Source: a bacterium (GTDB lineage Bacteria > Arandabacterota > Arandabacteria > Arandabacterales > Arandabacteraceae). Taken from it: a DNA stretch of 46,091 nt. The notes under the pieces were generated by a model. It made no database searches. It saw nothing but the letters and a program-made list of their open reading frames with translations, and was not told the origin of the DNA. Below, one piece after another: positions 27,101 to 34,316 of the stretch. The translations under genes and the position numbers were made by a program. How positions within the stretch are numbered: the stretch's first letter is position 1; each line of letters begins with the position of its first letter. The stretch covers positions 1-46,091 of the forward strand of contig JALGZP010000010.1 of the NCBI GenBank assembly GCA_025774845.1. Direction: 5' to 3'.

Positions 27101-27487
27101 CCTCCGCGTCCCTGGACCCGGACCCGGAGCTTCATCGATCACCCTCAGGCAGTAGTCGGTCTTGAGCGGAAACGGGAAAACGGAGTACTTGATACGGATA
27201 CATTCCTCAGACCGGAGGCTGTCCGGGATGTGGACGATGCCCCGGGTGTAATCCATCCGGTAGTCGGTCCCTCTTGCCAGCATCCTCGTACCGGCAAACA
27301 CGGTGTCGCTTGAGGCGATGATCAACCGGCGGGCGAGGTGGATCGCACCCGCTCCCAACTCATCCCCGCAGCGCACTTCCTCACGTTGACAGGATACGCT
27401 GACTCCCTCAGCGTGCAGCACCCCGGTAAAGGCCAGAAGCGCTACGGCCAGGACCACCCCGAAAACACTACTGCGCGGATGACTCAA
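24194..27487 (-). CDS. Large secreted beta-barrel protein, candidate SprA/Sov-like translocon
   Basis: This 1097-residue protein has an export signal (S-V-F-G-V-V-L-A-V-A-L-L-A-F, cleavage near L-H-A) and then almost only short alternating strands. The segment near residues 170-260 (S-L-N-L-S-I-G-G-K-I-G-E-G, then R-V-F-M-E-V and Y-A-R-V-G-D-L-E-I) and the later V-W-L-D-G-K-x6-D-Y-T-I-D-Y block resemble, from memory, the SprA N-terminal domain pattern. The C-terminus ends in F (S-L-S-A-T-F), as outer-membrane barrels do. Bacteroidetes SprA is about 2,400 residues, so this is a short form or a different barrel. The TTG start at 27487 has GAGGT eight bases upstream and overlaps the previous gene by 20 bases. 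Confidence 0.6.
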   Translation of the reverse strand: MSHPRSSVFGVVLAVALLAFTGVLHAEGVSVSCQREEVRCGDELGAGAIHLARRLIIASSDTVFAGTRMLARGTDYRMDYTRGIVHIPDSLRSEECIRIKYSVFPFPLKTDYCLRVIDEAPGPGPGTRRAEIQPEKKEKGYDLRASGSKTVSVETGTLTDISINQSLNLSIGGKIGEGVDVKGVLTDKDMSLSRSTSTSKLRDLDRVFMEVRSPGAYARVGDLEIDESPGELLRFRRTMTGFFADASHGSKGVALSGATSRSTYESVVIRGSEGIAGPYIVQGPGGDKSNIVRSSESVWLDGKPMKRGDNADYTIDYPSAEIYFNARHLIRDGARIVVDYESPDRDGNRQFYFGRSSLDIGERASVAVNFVRETGANQPAEQFTGEPNLLSSGSGDTGDWVDGGKFAGTGRGSYIRIESDTLSYYEYVGEGLGDYDVTFTPVGEGKGTYSYIYSEIWGANVYIYTGTGSYLDKVRASHPLGARVFHVGASARPADWLELTSEVAQSKGHTKTGAGAWEEEEGRAYTVAIQGRSELPDYGGRSTGSLGLSAKRRSVGKAYIGFDRLRRPDFLEVWAQDAEDGFEDGNEVGLDYRLNDVVASSFEIGTMETSTGRSRRRKTALELGNQRLGLTASSQTARMSSVSSEKAIDRNGITVRIPVKFLQFKLGRNYEMKSKLVDSTSARRTDYTSRVEVSGTGGQVSLALSAGTEDRDRGAGWDSYSSEVQGRLEFETARNRKLMVRGGVTQRRIEYNQEDATGGQRTTGGDFHLDLRDVLAISSMSIDYRLSNALTTVYDAELIQVSGGGDYDSLGNYVPGEGGYVMSRSEKGKEPVTRVKADLVLELGRKGKVLLDRAVSARTGIDIEGESSTRELERIAFLYPGHLLRSDEMVFGRMTVSEELVFRRGKGLTLTLNAKGSRFLDNRCIERKESRTITEFQGRLLSSSFKKMRIGLAGRLMTTRSAIDMASGSVEPTRDTWSTNLNLERNIVSAVRSHLRLELLNEERTEPVSAFMQVNASPGITVFSGALRCDAGCSLKRVVRSEYSSATLYPLRDSFNWNSRVNLRHGRYTSVSFEYTGRRTSGIPTVHNVKASLSATF

Positions 27488-28388
27488 TTTTGAATACCTC
27501 GATCGACCTGCTTCCGGGATCGGCGACACAGACAACACCGTCGTCCCGGCAAGCGATGAATGTGGGCATCTCAAGCAAACCCTCACCGAATGAGCTTATG
27601 AACCCGCCGTCCGCGGAGAACAATGCAATCATGGCACGCTCTGAGTCCGAAACCAGCACGTACCGTTCCTGGTAGGATGTCAGCCCGAACGGGCTTTTGA
27701 AATCGAAACCGGTGAGTGCCTTACGCGGCTTCCCAAGAGGACTCAGCATCAGCACCTGCTTCGAGAATGCCTCGGTCACAAACACGCTCCCGAGTTTCCC
27801 TGCGAGGCAATCCACCGGGTAGGTGCCGCCGTCACCACTCGAGACTACAGCCTCAATGGGCTCACTATCATCCGAGAGTTCTACGATGCGGATAGTACCC
27901 GCGATACTCATGGCAGCGTAGATCTGCTCCGGCTTCCCGAGACCCAGTCCCGTAAGGCCTTCCCCGACTTCCCTCGCGGAGACAAACTCGCCCCAGCGGT
28001 CAAAGACGAGGATCGATCCGCCGGTCTTTTCAGAAACGTAAATGCCGGCGGCGTTACCGGTCTCGAGGTCTATCAGCTGGCAATCACTGAACTCCTCCGG
28101 GCACCTTGTGAAGAGCGTGATACCATCGAGTGAATCCGGGAGTACAAAGACCCTCGAGTTGTCCGAATCGATGACGTACAGCTCGCCGAACATACCGAAG
28201 TCCAGACCGAGTGGTGCGAAGGTGAAACCGCTTCCGGGTTCCTCACATGGGATGGACATCAGGTGACGCGTCGAGATTTCGCCGGATCCGCGGGTATCGG
28301 GTTCAGAACAGGAAGCCAAACCGGCTGTCCCGATACACACCGCCACCGCAAGAAACGATACACGTCTTACTATCTGTAGATGTAACAT
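27468..28388 (-). CDS. NHL-like beta-propeller lipoprotein
   Basis: The 306-residue protein has a signal with a lipobox (L-A-S-C at about residues 24-27), so it should be a lipid-anchored envelope protein. The rest is repeated blades typical of NHL/6-bladed propellers, such as G-E-L-Y-V-I-D-S-D-N-S-R-V-F-V near residue 68 and C-V-A-D-P-G-S-R-S-I-E-V-F near the end. Its ATG (28388) overlaps the stop of the upstream gene by one base (TGATG). It lies within the secretion operon. A role in substrate or partner binding at the periplasmic face is possible but not shown by sequence. Confidence 0.8.
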   Translation of the reverse strand: MLHLQIVRRVSFLAVAVCIGTAGLASCSEPDTRGSGEISTRHLMSIPCEEPGSGFTFAPLGLDFGMFGELYVIDSDNSRVFVLPDSLDGITLFTRCPEEFSDCQLIDLETGNAAGIYVSEKTGGSILVFDRWGEFVSAREVGEGLTGLGLGKPEQIYAAMSIAGTIRIVELSDDSEPIEAVVSSGDGGTYPVDCLAGKLGSVFVTEAFSKQVLMLSPLGKPRKALTGFDFKSPFGLTSYQERYVLVSDSERAMIALFSADGGFISSFGEGLLEMPTFIACRDDGVVCVADPGSRSIEVFKIESSAQ

Positions 28389-29074
28389 CAAAATGATGTG
28401 GAAAGGTAAAACCTGTAACTGTCCTGCGCTCTTTTCTCAACCCTCAAACTGGGATATGAGGACCTCTCGCCACGGTCTGCGAGCTTAAAGGTCAGATAGA
28501 TGTCTATCATGCTGACCACCCGGTTCAAAACGGCGAACCCCGTGGTCAACGTGGCGCGTCTGAACGATTCGCGGCTCCACGTTCGTGTGTCCGTGAATTC
28601 CTGCCGCTTCTCGGGACTGTCCCACTCCCAGGCGTAGGTCCCGAAGTAGCCGTTCTCCTCAAAGTGGGCCAGCTGCCGCAGCCTGTCATCGGGATACAGG
28701 AAGCGCGCTTCACGCATCACATCTATATTGTACTGTTCATTCGAGCCGTAATGAGCCAGGGCCAGGGCATAGTCATCATTGATATCATGCTCGACCCCCG
28801 CAAACAGCCTTGCCGTCTCCTTGTATTTGTCCTCCCTCATACCACCCTGGATCCGGAAACCCGCAAATGCCGTCCAGACTCCGGCTTCAGCCACATACAT
28901 CATCTTAGCCCTGCCATGGTTACCGAGATAGTGCTGGCCCGCACCGGGTAGCATAAAAGAATAAAGCAACGCTCTTCCGAGTGACTTGTCTCCATCACCA
29001 CCATCGCAATAGCCTGTCACCACACACCCCAGGAGGGTTACCATAATCACACAGATCTTAAGCGCATATCTCAT
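28388..29074 (-). CDS. DUF5683-like membrane protein (first of two paralogues)
   Basis: The 228-residue product has a signal-like N-terminus and the pattern S-F-M-L-P-G-A-G-Q-H-Y-L-G-N-x-G-R-A-K near residues 38-56, typical of DUF5683-type proteins. A hydrophobic patch follows it. The C-terminal end R-V-V-S-M-I-D-I-Y-L-T-F-K-L then a strand ending in F recalls the paralogue encoded next to it. The middle (about residues 75-165) is hydrophilic and unassigned. It starts four bases after the neighbour's stop codon. Function is not known. Confidence 0.72.
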   Translation of the reverse strand: MRYALKICVIMVTLLGCVVTGYCDGGDGDKSLGRALLYSFMLPGAGQHYLGNHGRAKMMYVAEAGVWTAFAGFRIQGGMREDKYKETARLFAGVEHDINDDYALALAHYGSNEQYNIDVMREARFLYPDDRLRQLAHFEENGYFGTYAWEWDSPEKRQEFTDTRTWSRESFRRATLTTGFAVLNRVVSMIDIYLTFKLADRGERSSYPSLRVEKRAQDSYRFYLSTSF

Positions 29075-29077
29075 CTA

Positions 29078-29995
29078 TCAGAACCTCATCTTTAGACTGA
29101 TCTTAACATTGGGATTGCTGCCCATCTTGGCCTTGAAGGTCAGCCGGGGATTCGTACCGAGACTCGCAAAATTCCGGTTTCTCAACTTGGCCATGATCGC
29201 AGCGTCGACCATACTGACAACTCTTCCTATTACCATCACCCATGCATACCGATCGGCCTTGCCATAGAAATCATCCGCCTCAGCCCGCATGCCCTGATAC
29301 TCTGTCCTGTTTGCAGAGGTTCGCGGGATTCCCTCAGGCAATGTCCCGTAGGGATCCCAGTCAACCCAGAGCTCCTCGGGGAACTGCACATCACCTGTAC
29401 TCCAGTCATCCCACCCAAACACATATCTGTTCTCTGCACCTATCTGCTCGTAGAACGCCCCGCTGCCCTCATCGGAGAGCGGGAATACCACGTGGATCTC
29501 TTCCCAGCAACTCGAACTGTCGTAGATCCCGGGGTCGGTACAGAAGCCGAAGTCACCGTAGCCACTGTGGACTGCGATGGTATCGCGCACGTACCGGGTG
29601 AAGCGCTGCGTGCTGTAGTGGTCTTCGGCCCAGGCTTCATACTCGCCCTTCTTGTCATCTCCGCTGCCGGTGTTGCTGAAGTACCTCCACATGGAGAAGA
29701 CATCGGCGGCAGCCATCACACCGCCGCTTACGTAACCCCGCCTGCCCCCCACGTAAACCTGTCCGAGGCCCGGGATGACGGCGGACAACAGCATAGCTTT
29801 GGCCACCGACTTCCTATGCAGACTGATGCTCTCGCCAATCTCTACCGGTGCATCCTGCCCACCTTCATCGGTGATATTTCCAATACTCGCCCTGGCCTTC
29901 ACATCAAAGTCACCGTCCATGCCATGGACACTCGAGAGAGCCGCGAACGTCAGCAGGACGAACCCCACTAGCAGGATGCTCAACCGGTGTGTCAT
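29078..29995 (-). CDS. DUF5683-like membrane protein (second paralogue)
   Basis: I chose the ATG at 29995 (305 residues): AGGAGG precedes it and overlaps the stop of the M6 protease gene. The protein has a signal peptide (about residues 1-25). The key pattern A-V-I-P-G-L-G-Q-V-Y-V-G-G-R-R-G-Y lies near residue 70, and the C-terminal block R-V-V-S-M-V-D-A-A-I-M-A-K-L then a strand ending M-R-F mirrors the sister protein. A Gly/Tyr/Asp-rich middle section is unassigned. The shared ends imply a duplication with divergence of the centre. Its place between cargo and barrel genes suggests an envelope role. Confidence 0.72.
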   Translation of the reverse strand: MTHRLSILLVGFVLLTFAALSSVHGMDGDFDVKARASIGNITDEGGQDAPVEIGESISLHRKSVAKAMLLSAVIPGLGQVYVGGRRGYVSGGVMAAADVFSMWRYFSNTGSGDDKKGEYEAWAEDHYSTQRFTRYVRDTIAVHSGYGDFGFCTDPGIYDSSSCWEEIHVVFPLSDEGSGAFYEQIGAENRYVFGWDDWSTGDVQFPEELWVDWDPYGTLPEGIPRTSANRTEYQGMRAEADDFYGKADRYAWVMVIGRVVSMVDAAIMAKLRNRNFASLGTNPRLTFKAKMGSNPNVKISLKMRF

Positions 29996-30005
29996 GCCTT
30001 TCCTC

Positions 30006-33000
30006 CTACCTCTTAACGGCCAATTTGAAGAACTCACTGGTCCGGGCACCGTTGCCCGCAAGACTCAGTCTGCAGACATAGAGTCCGCTTCCCAGGTCGC
30101 TGATATCGACCTCCGGGACTGTAACTTTCGGTACCTCCGATGCGGCATCGTATCTTACGGTCTTAACAACCGTACCGGTTACATCGAATATCTCTATCGT
30201 CACCGCACCACCGGTGTCGGTCTCAAACCGGAAACTGACTTGATTCCCACCGCCCTCGCGGTTGTATGCAACACCTGCCGGGTTGGGAAACGCGTGGAAA
30301 CTGCCCTTAACAAGCAGTCTGCTTCCCGGCAATGGTGCATCGGGCATATTATCGATTGGATAGACGCAGTTCCTGCTTGAGTCAAAATACGCCGTCTTCC
30401 ATGGGGCGGGACTCGTATCGGTCTCATCCGGATGTAAGAACGCATAGACTGAACCGTCCCCGCCACCGGTAACGAGCTCAAGCCTGCCATCCCCATCGAG
30501 ATCACCTAGCGCGGTGGCCGAACACCCTCCTCCGAGTGTTACCGGAAAACCGCTTATCCTGTTACCCCCCGGCTCCCACCCGGTGATACACTCAAACAGT
30601 GTACCCTGTATCACTTCTATTGCACCATCACCATCTATATCGCTTGCGATCGGCGACGGGACCGATATCGTCGTGTCCGCCGGGTAGAACTCCTCGTCCC
30701 ACTCGGGCAGGGCGCACCCATAGCGTGAATTAGGCCATCCGTCGGCCGGGCTCCCGCTTCGAAGCACGACCCAGCTCTGATACTCGTCGTCGTTCAGGAT
30801 CACCTCAAGGTAGCCGTCCCCGTTTGCGTCGGCGATAGCCGGAGGTGTCACGACGCCGCTGCAGACTCTCCTGCCCCACCCCGGCAGCTCTCGTCCCTCA
30901 CTGTCCACAACCCAAACCCATCCGTTGTCACCGACGACTATGATCTCGTATGCCGGGTCCCCGGCCCTGTCAAGATCCGCGGCCGCCAGATAGACGTGCC
31001 CGGGATCCAGGTCACAGGAGAACGGGTAGTTGGCAATCACCCGCCCGGACGCATAGGAATACACTTCGATCTCACCCGGTCTGTAGTACACAATTTCCGC
31101 GCCGGCCGAGTCGGGAAACAGATCACATACAACCGGCTGGCTGAATCCCCCGTCATCTCCTGCTTCCAGGCGAGCGTCCACCATAATACTGCTTCGCGGG
31201 CCACCGCAAACATACAACGCGGAGTCCGTTGCGACAATCGCCTCATCGTGCCCGTCCCCACCAAGATCGTACGCAACCATGATACCGTTTACGCGACCGT
31301 CGACCTGGTAAAAGGCCCCTCGCCAGTCGGCGAGGTTGAAATAGGGCGAGCCACCGGCCGTGTAGGCATAGAGATGCCCGGTCTCGTCCGTGAACATCAC
31401 TTCATCAATGCCGTCACCGTCGAAATCCGCTGCCCCCAGTTCCGTGGGATGCGACCCGTGGGGTCGTTTCGGCCAGCCCGGGATTGTCACGGGATTACCG
31501 CTTTCGTCGAGCTCGTAGGCATCTATTCGAGACCGCTCCCAGACCACTCCCACAGAGTCCCAGTATGCACGTTTGAGTGCGGAACGTATCTCCGCCTTGC
31601 CGTCGCCGTCCAGGTCGGAGACGAGTAGTGAAGGCACACCAAAACGCATAGAGTCTCCCAGGGCATATGGGAAGCCGGGTCTACCCCAACTATACGACAC
31701 ATTGAGTTCCATGGATAGCCCGGAATCGCCTATCTGATCGATCACCACATGTGAGTGACAGCCGGTGTTTGAGCGGGTGTTGGGGTAGGTGTCATCGGCC
31801 ATCCTGTCATTGTTACCGCTTCTGAATGGGTCGTCGGGTCCGCCCAGAAAATAGAATGAATTGAAGTCACCCAGATCCGGGATACCGTCTGCCTCTTTAA
31901 GCGCTACGCCCCGTCGCTCGGGAAACGCATTGATGAGATCGAATGGACCGAGCCAGTCGACCCATGCAGCATCCACGTGCCAGATCAGAAGCCCACTGCC
32001 CGGCAGCACAAAGTCGAATTCGTAGCTGAGGTTCTGGTCACCGTCCGCCGGTCCGATGATCACACCTGTTGAGTCTTCACTGGGGTCGGTAAGCACATAG
32101 GCGGAATCGTTACCGTTCAGATCCGCCTGCCTGTTCTCTATAAGATAGTACTCATAAGAATTGATAGGTACTGCAAGCACTTCCCTGCTGGGGAATTCAC
32201 CCTGAAGCTCGATCGCCTCAAGCGTGAACGATCCCTCTCCTACAACCGTATCGGGAATAGCCCAGCCGAGTTCGACCTTGCTCCATGCTGATATCGAAGC
32301 CGGCAGGATACCGGATACATAGTATGCCTCGCCCGATCTCTCATCCTCGACCACGACACCGACACCTGAGCCAAAGTCCATCAGATCCCAGTAGCCGATC
32401 ACACTCATGCCCGAGTAAGTATCGTAAAGATCCGGAAGACCGAGCTGATGGCCCACCTCATGTGCGATCACCCCGTTTATGCCGTTGAAAAAGTCATCCT
32501 GGCTCGTCGTTTCCGGGACAACGCTCGCATCGGTTATGAAGTGTGTGCCGTCCTCCACCGCAATACTGTCGCCGATGGATATGAAGAATGAGGGAATGTC
32601 ATATGGCGTATCGCCGTAGATATCGTTCTGCCAGTCCGAGCCGGCATGGAAAATCACTACGGCATCGAAGTCGCGGAAATCAAGCTCAGGGTCCTGGTCG
32701 GCAACGATGATCGCGTCACGGAAGAAAAGCTCAAGCCCGTCAAGCGACCACGTGTATACCCCGCCTTCGGGATTGTAGTCGCCTATGTCGGGAAGCTCAT
32801 AGGCCGAGTCGTTATCGAGCGGAAAGACCTCCGCCTCTATCTTAAGACTTCCGTAGGACATCGCGTCATAGTAGTAGGCAAGTGCTTCCATGTGCTTGGA
32901 GAAGTACTTGCGGTCATGAGGCGGCGGGTCGATCGGTATCTCTGCCCGCAAGTCCCTGAGGTCGAATCTCCCACCGGCACCCGTGATCCCCGCCGGGTCC

Positions 33001-33284
33001 GGGACGTGTGCGAACTCCACCCGGATCGCACAGATCCGAAGCACATCCTGCAGCTCCTGGGCCGCGGCCATGGGGCCTTTCCTCTGCCTTGAGGTGAGGA
33101 GGTTCCTCGTCGAGGGTACATCCTTGATCGGGGCGTTTATCCACCTCTTGAGCCGCTTGTCCATGATGCTCTGGAACTCAGCGTTCTCATCAAGCGGTCT
33201 GACCTTGAAGACCCCGGCCCACACCTGGTCCCCGACCGCCACCACCCACACCAGAATCAATATCAATGTCAGAGTTGTCTTCAC
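30006..33284 (-). CDS. Secreted M6-family metalloprotease with T9SS-type sorting domain
   Basis: This 1092-residue protein has a signal peptide and a zinc-protease domain with H-E-V-G-H near residues 275-279, then L-P-D-L-Y-D. That matches the M6 (immune inhibitor A-like) family. About six FG-GAP/VCBS-type repeats (D-x-D-G-D-G-x-x-E-V pattern) form a probable propeller at about 560-940. The last 90 residues (from F-H-A-F-P-N-P-A-G) are a type A sorting domain with V-T-I-E-I-F-D-V-T-G and G-L-Y-V-C-R-L-S. I prefer the GTG at 33284: AAGGAG lies eight bases upstream, whereas the GTG at 33293 is too close. It is the likely cargo of the PorU/PorV genes next to it. Confidence 0.9.
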   Translation of the reverse strand: MKTTLTLILILVWVVAVGDQVWAGVFKVRPLDENAEFQSIMDKRLKRWINAPIKDVPSTRNLLTSRQRKGPMAAAQELQDVLRICAIRVEFAHVPDPAGITGAGGRFDLRDLRAEIPIDPPPHDRKYFSKHMEALAYYYDAMSYGSLKIEAEVFPLDNDSAYELPDIGDYNPEGGVYTWSLDGLELFFRDAIIVADQDPELDFRDFDAVVIFHAGSDWQNDIYGDTPYDIPSFFISIGDSIAVEDGTHFITDASVVPETTSQDDFFNGINGVIAHEVGHQLGLPDLYDTYSGMSVIGYWDLMDFGSGVGVVVEDERSGEAYYVSGILPASISAWSKVELGWAIPDTVVGEGSFTLEAIELQGEFPSREVLAVPINSYEYYLIENRQADLNGNDSAYVLTDPSEDSTGVIIGPADGDQNLSYEFDFVLPGSGLLIWHVDAAWVDWLGPFDLINAFPERRGVALKEADGIPDLGDFNSFYFLGGPDDPFRSGNNDRMADDTYPNTRSNTGCHSHVVIDQIGDSGLSMELNVSYSWGRPGFPYALGDSMRFGVPSLLVSDLDGDGKAEIRSALKRAYWDSVGVVWERSRIDAYELDESGNPVTIPGWPKRPHGSHPTELGAADFDGDGIDEVMFTDETGHLYAYTAGGSPYFNLADWRGAFYQVDGRVNGIMVAYDLGGDGHDEAIVATDSALYVCGGPRSSIMVDARLEAGDDGGFSQPVVCDLFPDSAGAEIVYYRPGEIEVYSYASGRVIANYPFSCDLDPGHVYLAAADLDRAGDPAYEIIVVGDNGWVWVVDSEGRELPGWGRRVCSGVVTPPAIADANGDGYLEVILNDDEYQSWVVLRSGSPADGWPNSRYGCALPEWDEEFYPADTTISVPSPIASDIDGDGAIEVIQGTLFECITGWEPGGNRISGFPVTLGGGCSATALGDLDGDGRLELVTGGGDGSVYAFLHPDETDTSPAPWKTAYFDSSRNCVYPIDNMPDAPLPGSRLLVKGSFHAFPNPAGVAYNREGGGNQVSFRFETDTGGAVTIEIFDVTGTVVKTVRYDAASEVPKVTVPEVDISDLGSGLYVCRLSLAGNGARTSEFFKLAVKR

Positions 33285-33296
33285 AAATAACACTCC

Positions 33297-34301
33297 TTAG
33301 AGTCTGTAGTTTAAGGAGAACTTGCTCTCCCTTCCGAGCTCCTCGGCTTTGGGTACGCTCGCATAGTCGAAATCGAGTCCGCCACCGACGGGTACGCTTA
33401 CTCCAAAGCCGTAAGTGAAACCCTCGATCTTGCCGTCGTGGTCATAGATATAGCCCAGACGCGGCGCCACGAAATTCGCTATCATAAGCTCCGCCCCGCC
33501 GTTTAGCGTGGCATCTCTTCTGATCGCGCTCGTCTTCCACTTCTCGAAGATCTCTTGCAGTCCGATCAGGGTCTTTGCAAACTCCATCGATACCAGTAGC
33601 GAATAGCCCTCACCATAGATCGGTTTGACTGCAATACCGGTTCGCAGCGTCCTGGGTAGCGGCGCCGACTCGTCCTTGCTTACGAAGCTCATGTCAGGAC
33701 CGAGGTTCTGAAGTGCCGCACCATAGGATATCCTGTCATTGACACTCCCGAGGAGTCCGAAGTCGGCGGCGAAACTCCAGCCCGCCCCCTCGACTCCACC
33801 CGTCTGGGCCGTCGCAGGAGCCAGGAACACGCGGGATATTTTGAGTCCCACACCGAATGAGTTCCTGCTGTTCAGTTTGAAAGCATAGTACCCGCCGAAC
33901 GCGAATTCATAGCTCGTGTGCTCCTGCACAGGGATGCCTTCCGCAGTCGTCTCCCACCACTTACCATAAGTCAGGTAGACCGCACTGAGTCCCAGCGTTC
34001 CGATCTCAGGGATGGCGTGTGACACATTGATCGATTCAAAGTAGACATCGTCCGCAAGCATCGGGATCAGCTGACTGTGCGTTATCGACATACGTGTCCC
34101 GTCCAGGAACCCGAGCCCGCCGGGATTCCAGTACATTGCGGTCGCGTCATCGGCAATCGCCACGAATGACTGTCCCAAACCCCATGCACGCGCCGACGGT
34201 GAGATTATCAGTGACGGGGCAGCTGCCTCACCGACCGCCAGCACTTCAGAAGAAGCAAGCAAAGCCAACATCAATCCTAGAAAGATTACCCTACGCATCA
34301 T
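33297..34301 (-). CDS. porV: PorV/PorQ-like outer-membrane protein
   Basis: The 334-residue protein has a signal peptide (cleavage near V-L-A-V-G). Its mature start P-S-L-I-I-S-P-S-A-R-A-W-G-L-G-Q-S-F-V and A-T-A-M-Y-W-N-P-G-G-L-G near residue 55 are marks of the FadL-like PorV/PorQ family. In the T9SS, PorV binds tagged cargo emerging from SprA and hands it to PorU. The rest is predicted to be a barrel of about 14 strands. It is directly flanked by the PorU-like gene (15 bases) and the M6 cargo gene (a few bases). A ribosome site GGAGG is present. Generic PorV-like proteins also exist without T9SS, but the neighbours argue for the true role. Confidence 0.85.
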   Translation of the reverse strand: MMRRVIFLGLMLALLASSEVLAVGEAAAPSLIISPSARAWGLGQSFVAIADDATAMYWNPGGLGFLDGTRMSITHSQLIPMLADDVYFESINVSHAIPEIGTLGLSAVYLTYGKWWETTAEGIPVQEHTSYEFAFGGYYAFKLNSRNSFGVGLKISRVFLAPATAQTGGVEGAGWSFAADFGLLGSVNDRISYGAALQNLGPDMSFVSKDESAPLPRTLRTGIAVKPIYGEGYSLLVSMEFAKTLIGLQEIFEKWKTSAIRRDATLNGGAELMIANFVAPRLGYIYDHDGKIEGFTYGFGVSVPVGGGLDFDYASVPKAEELGRESKFSLNYRL

Positions 34302-34316
34302 TCCGACTAACCTCCA

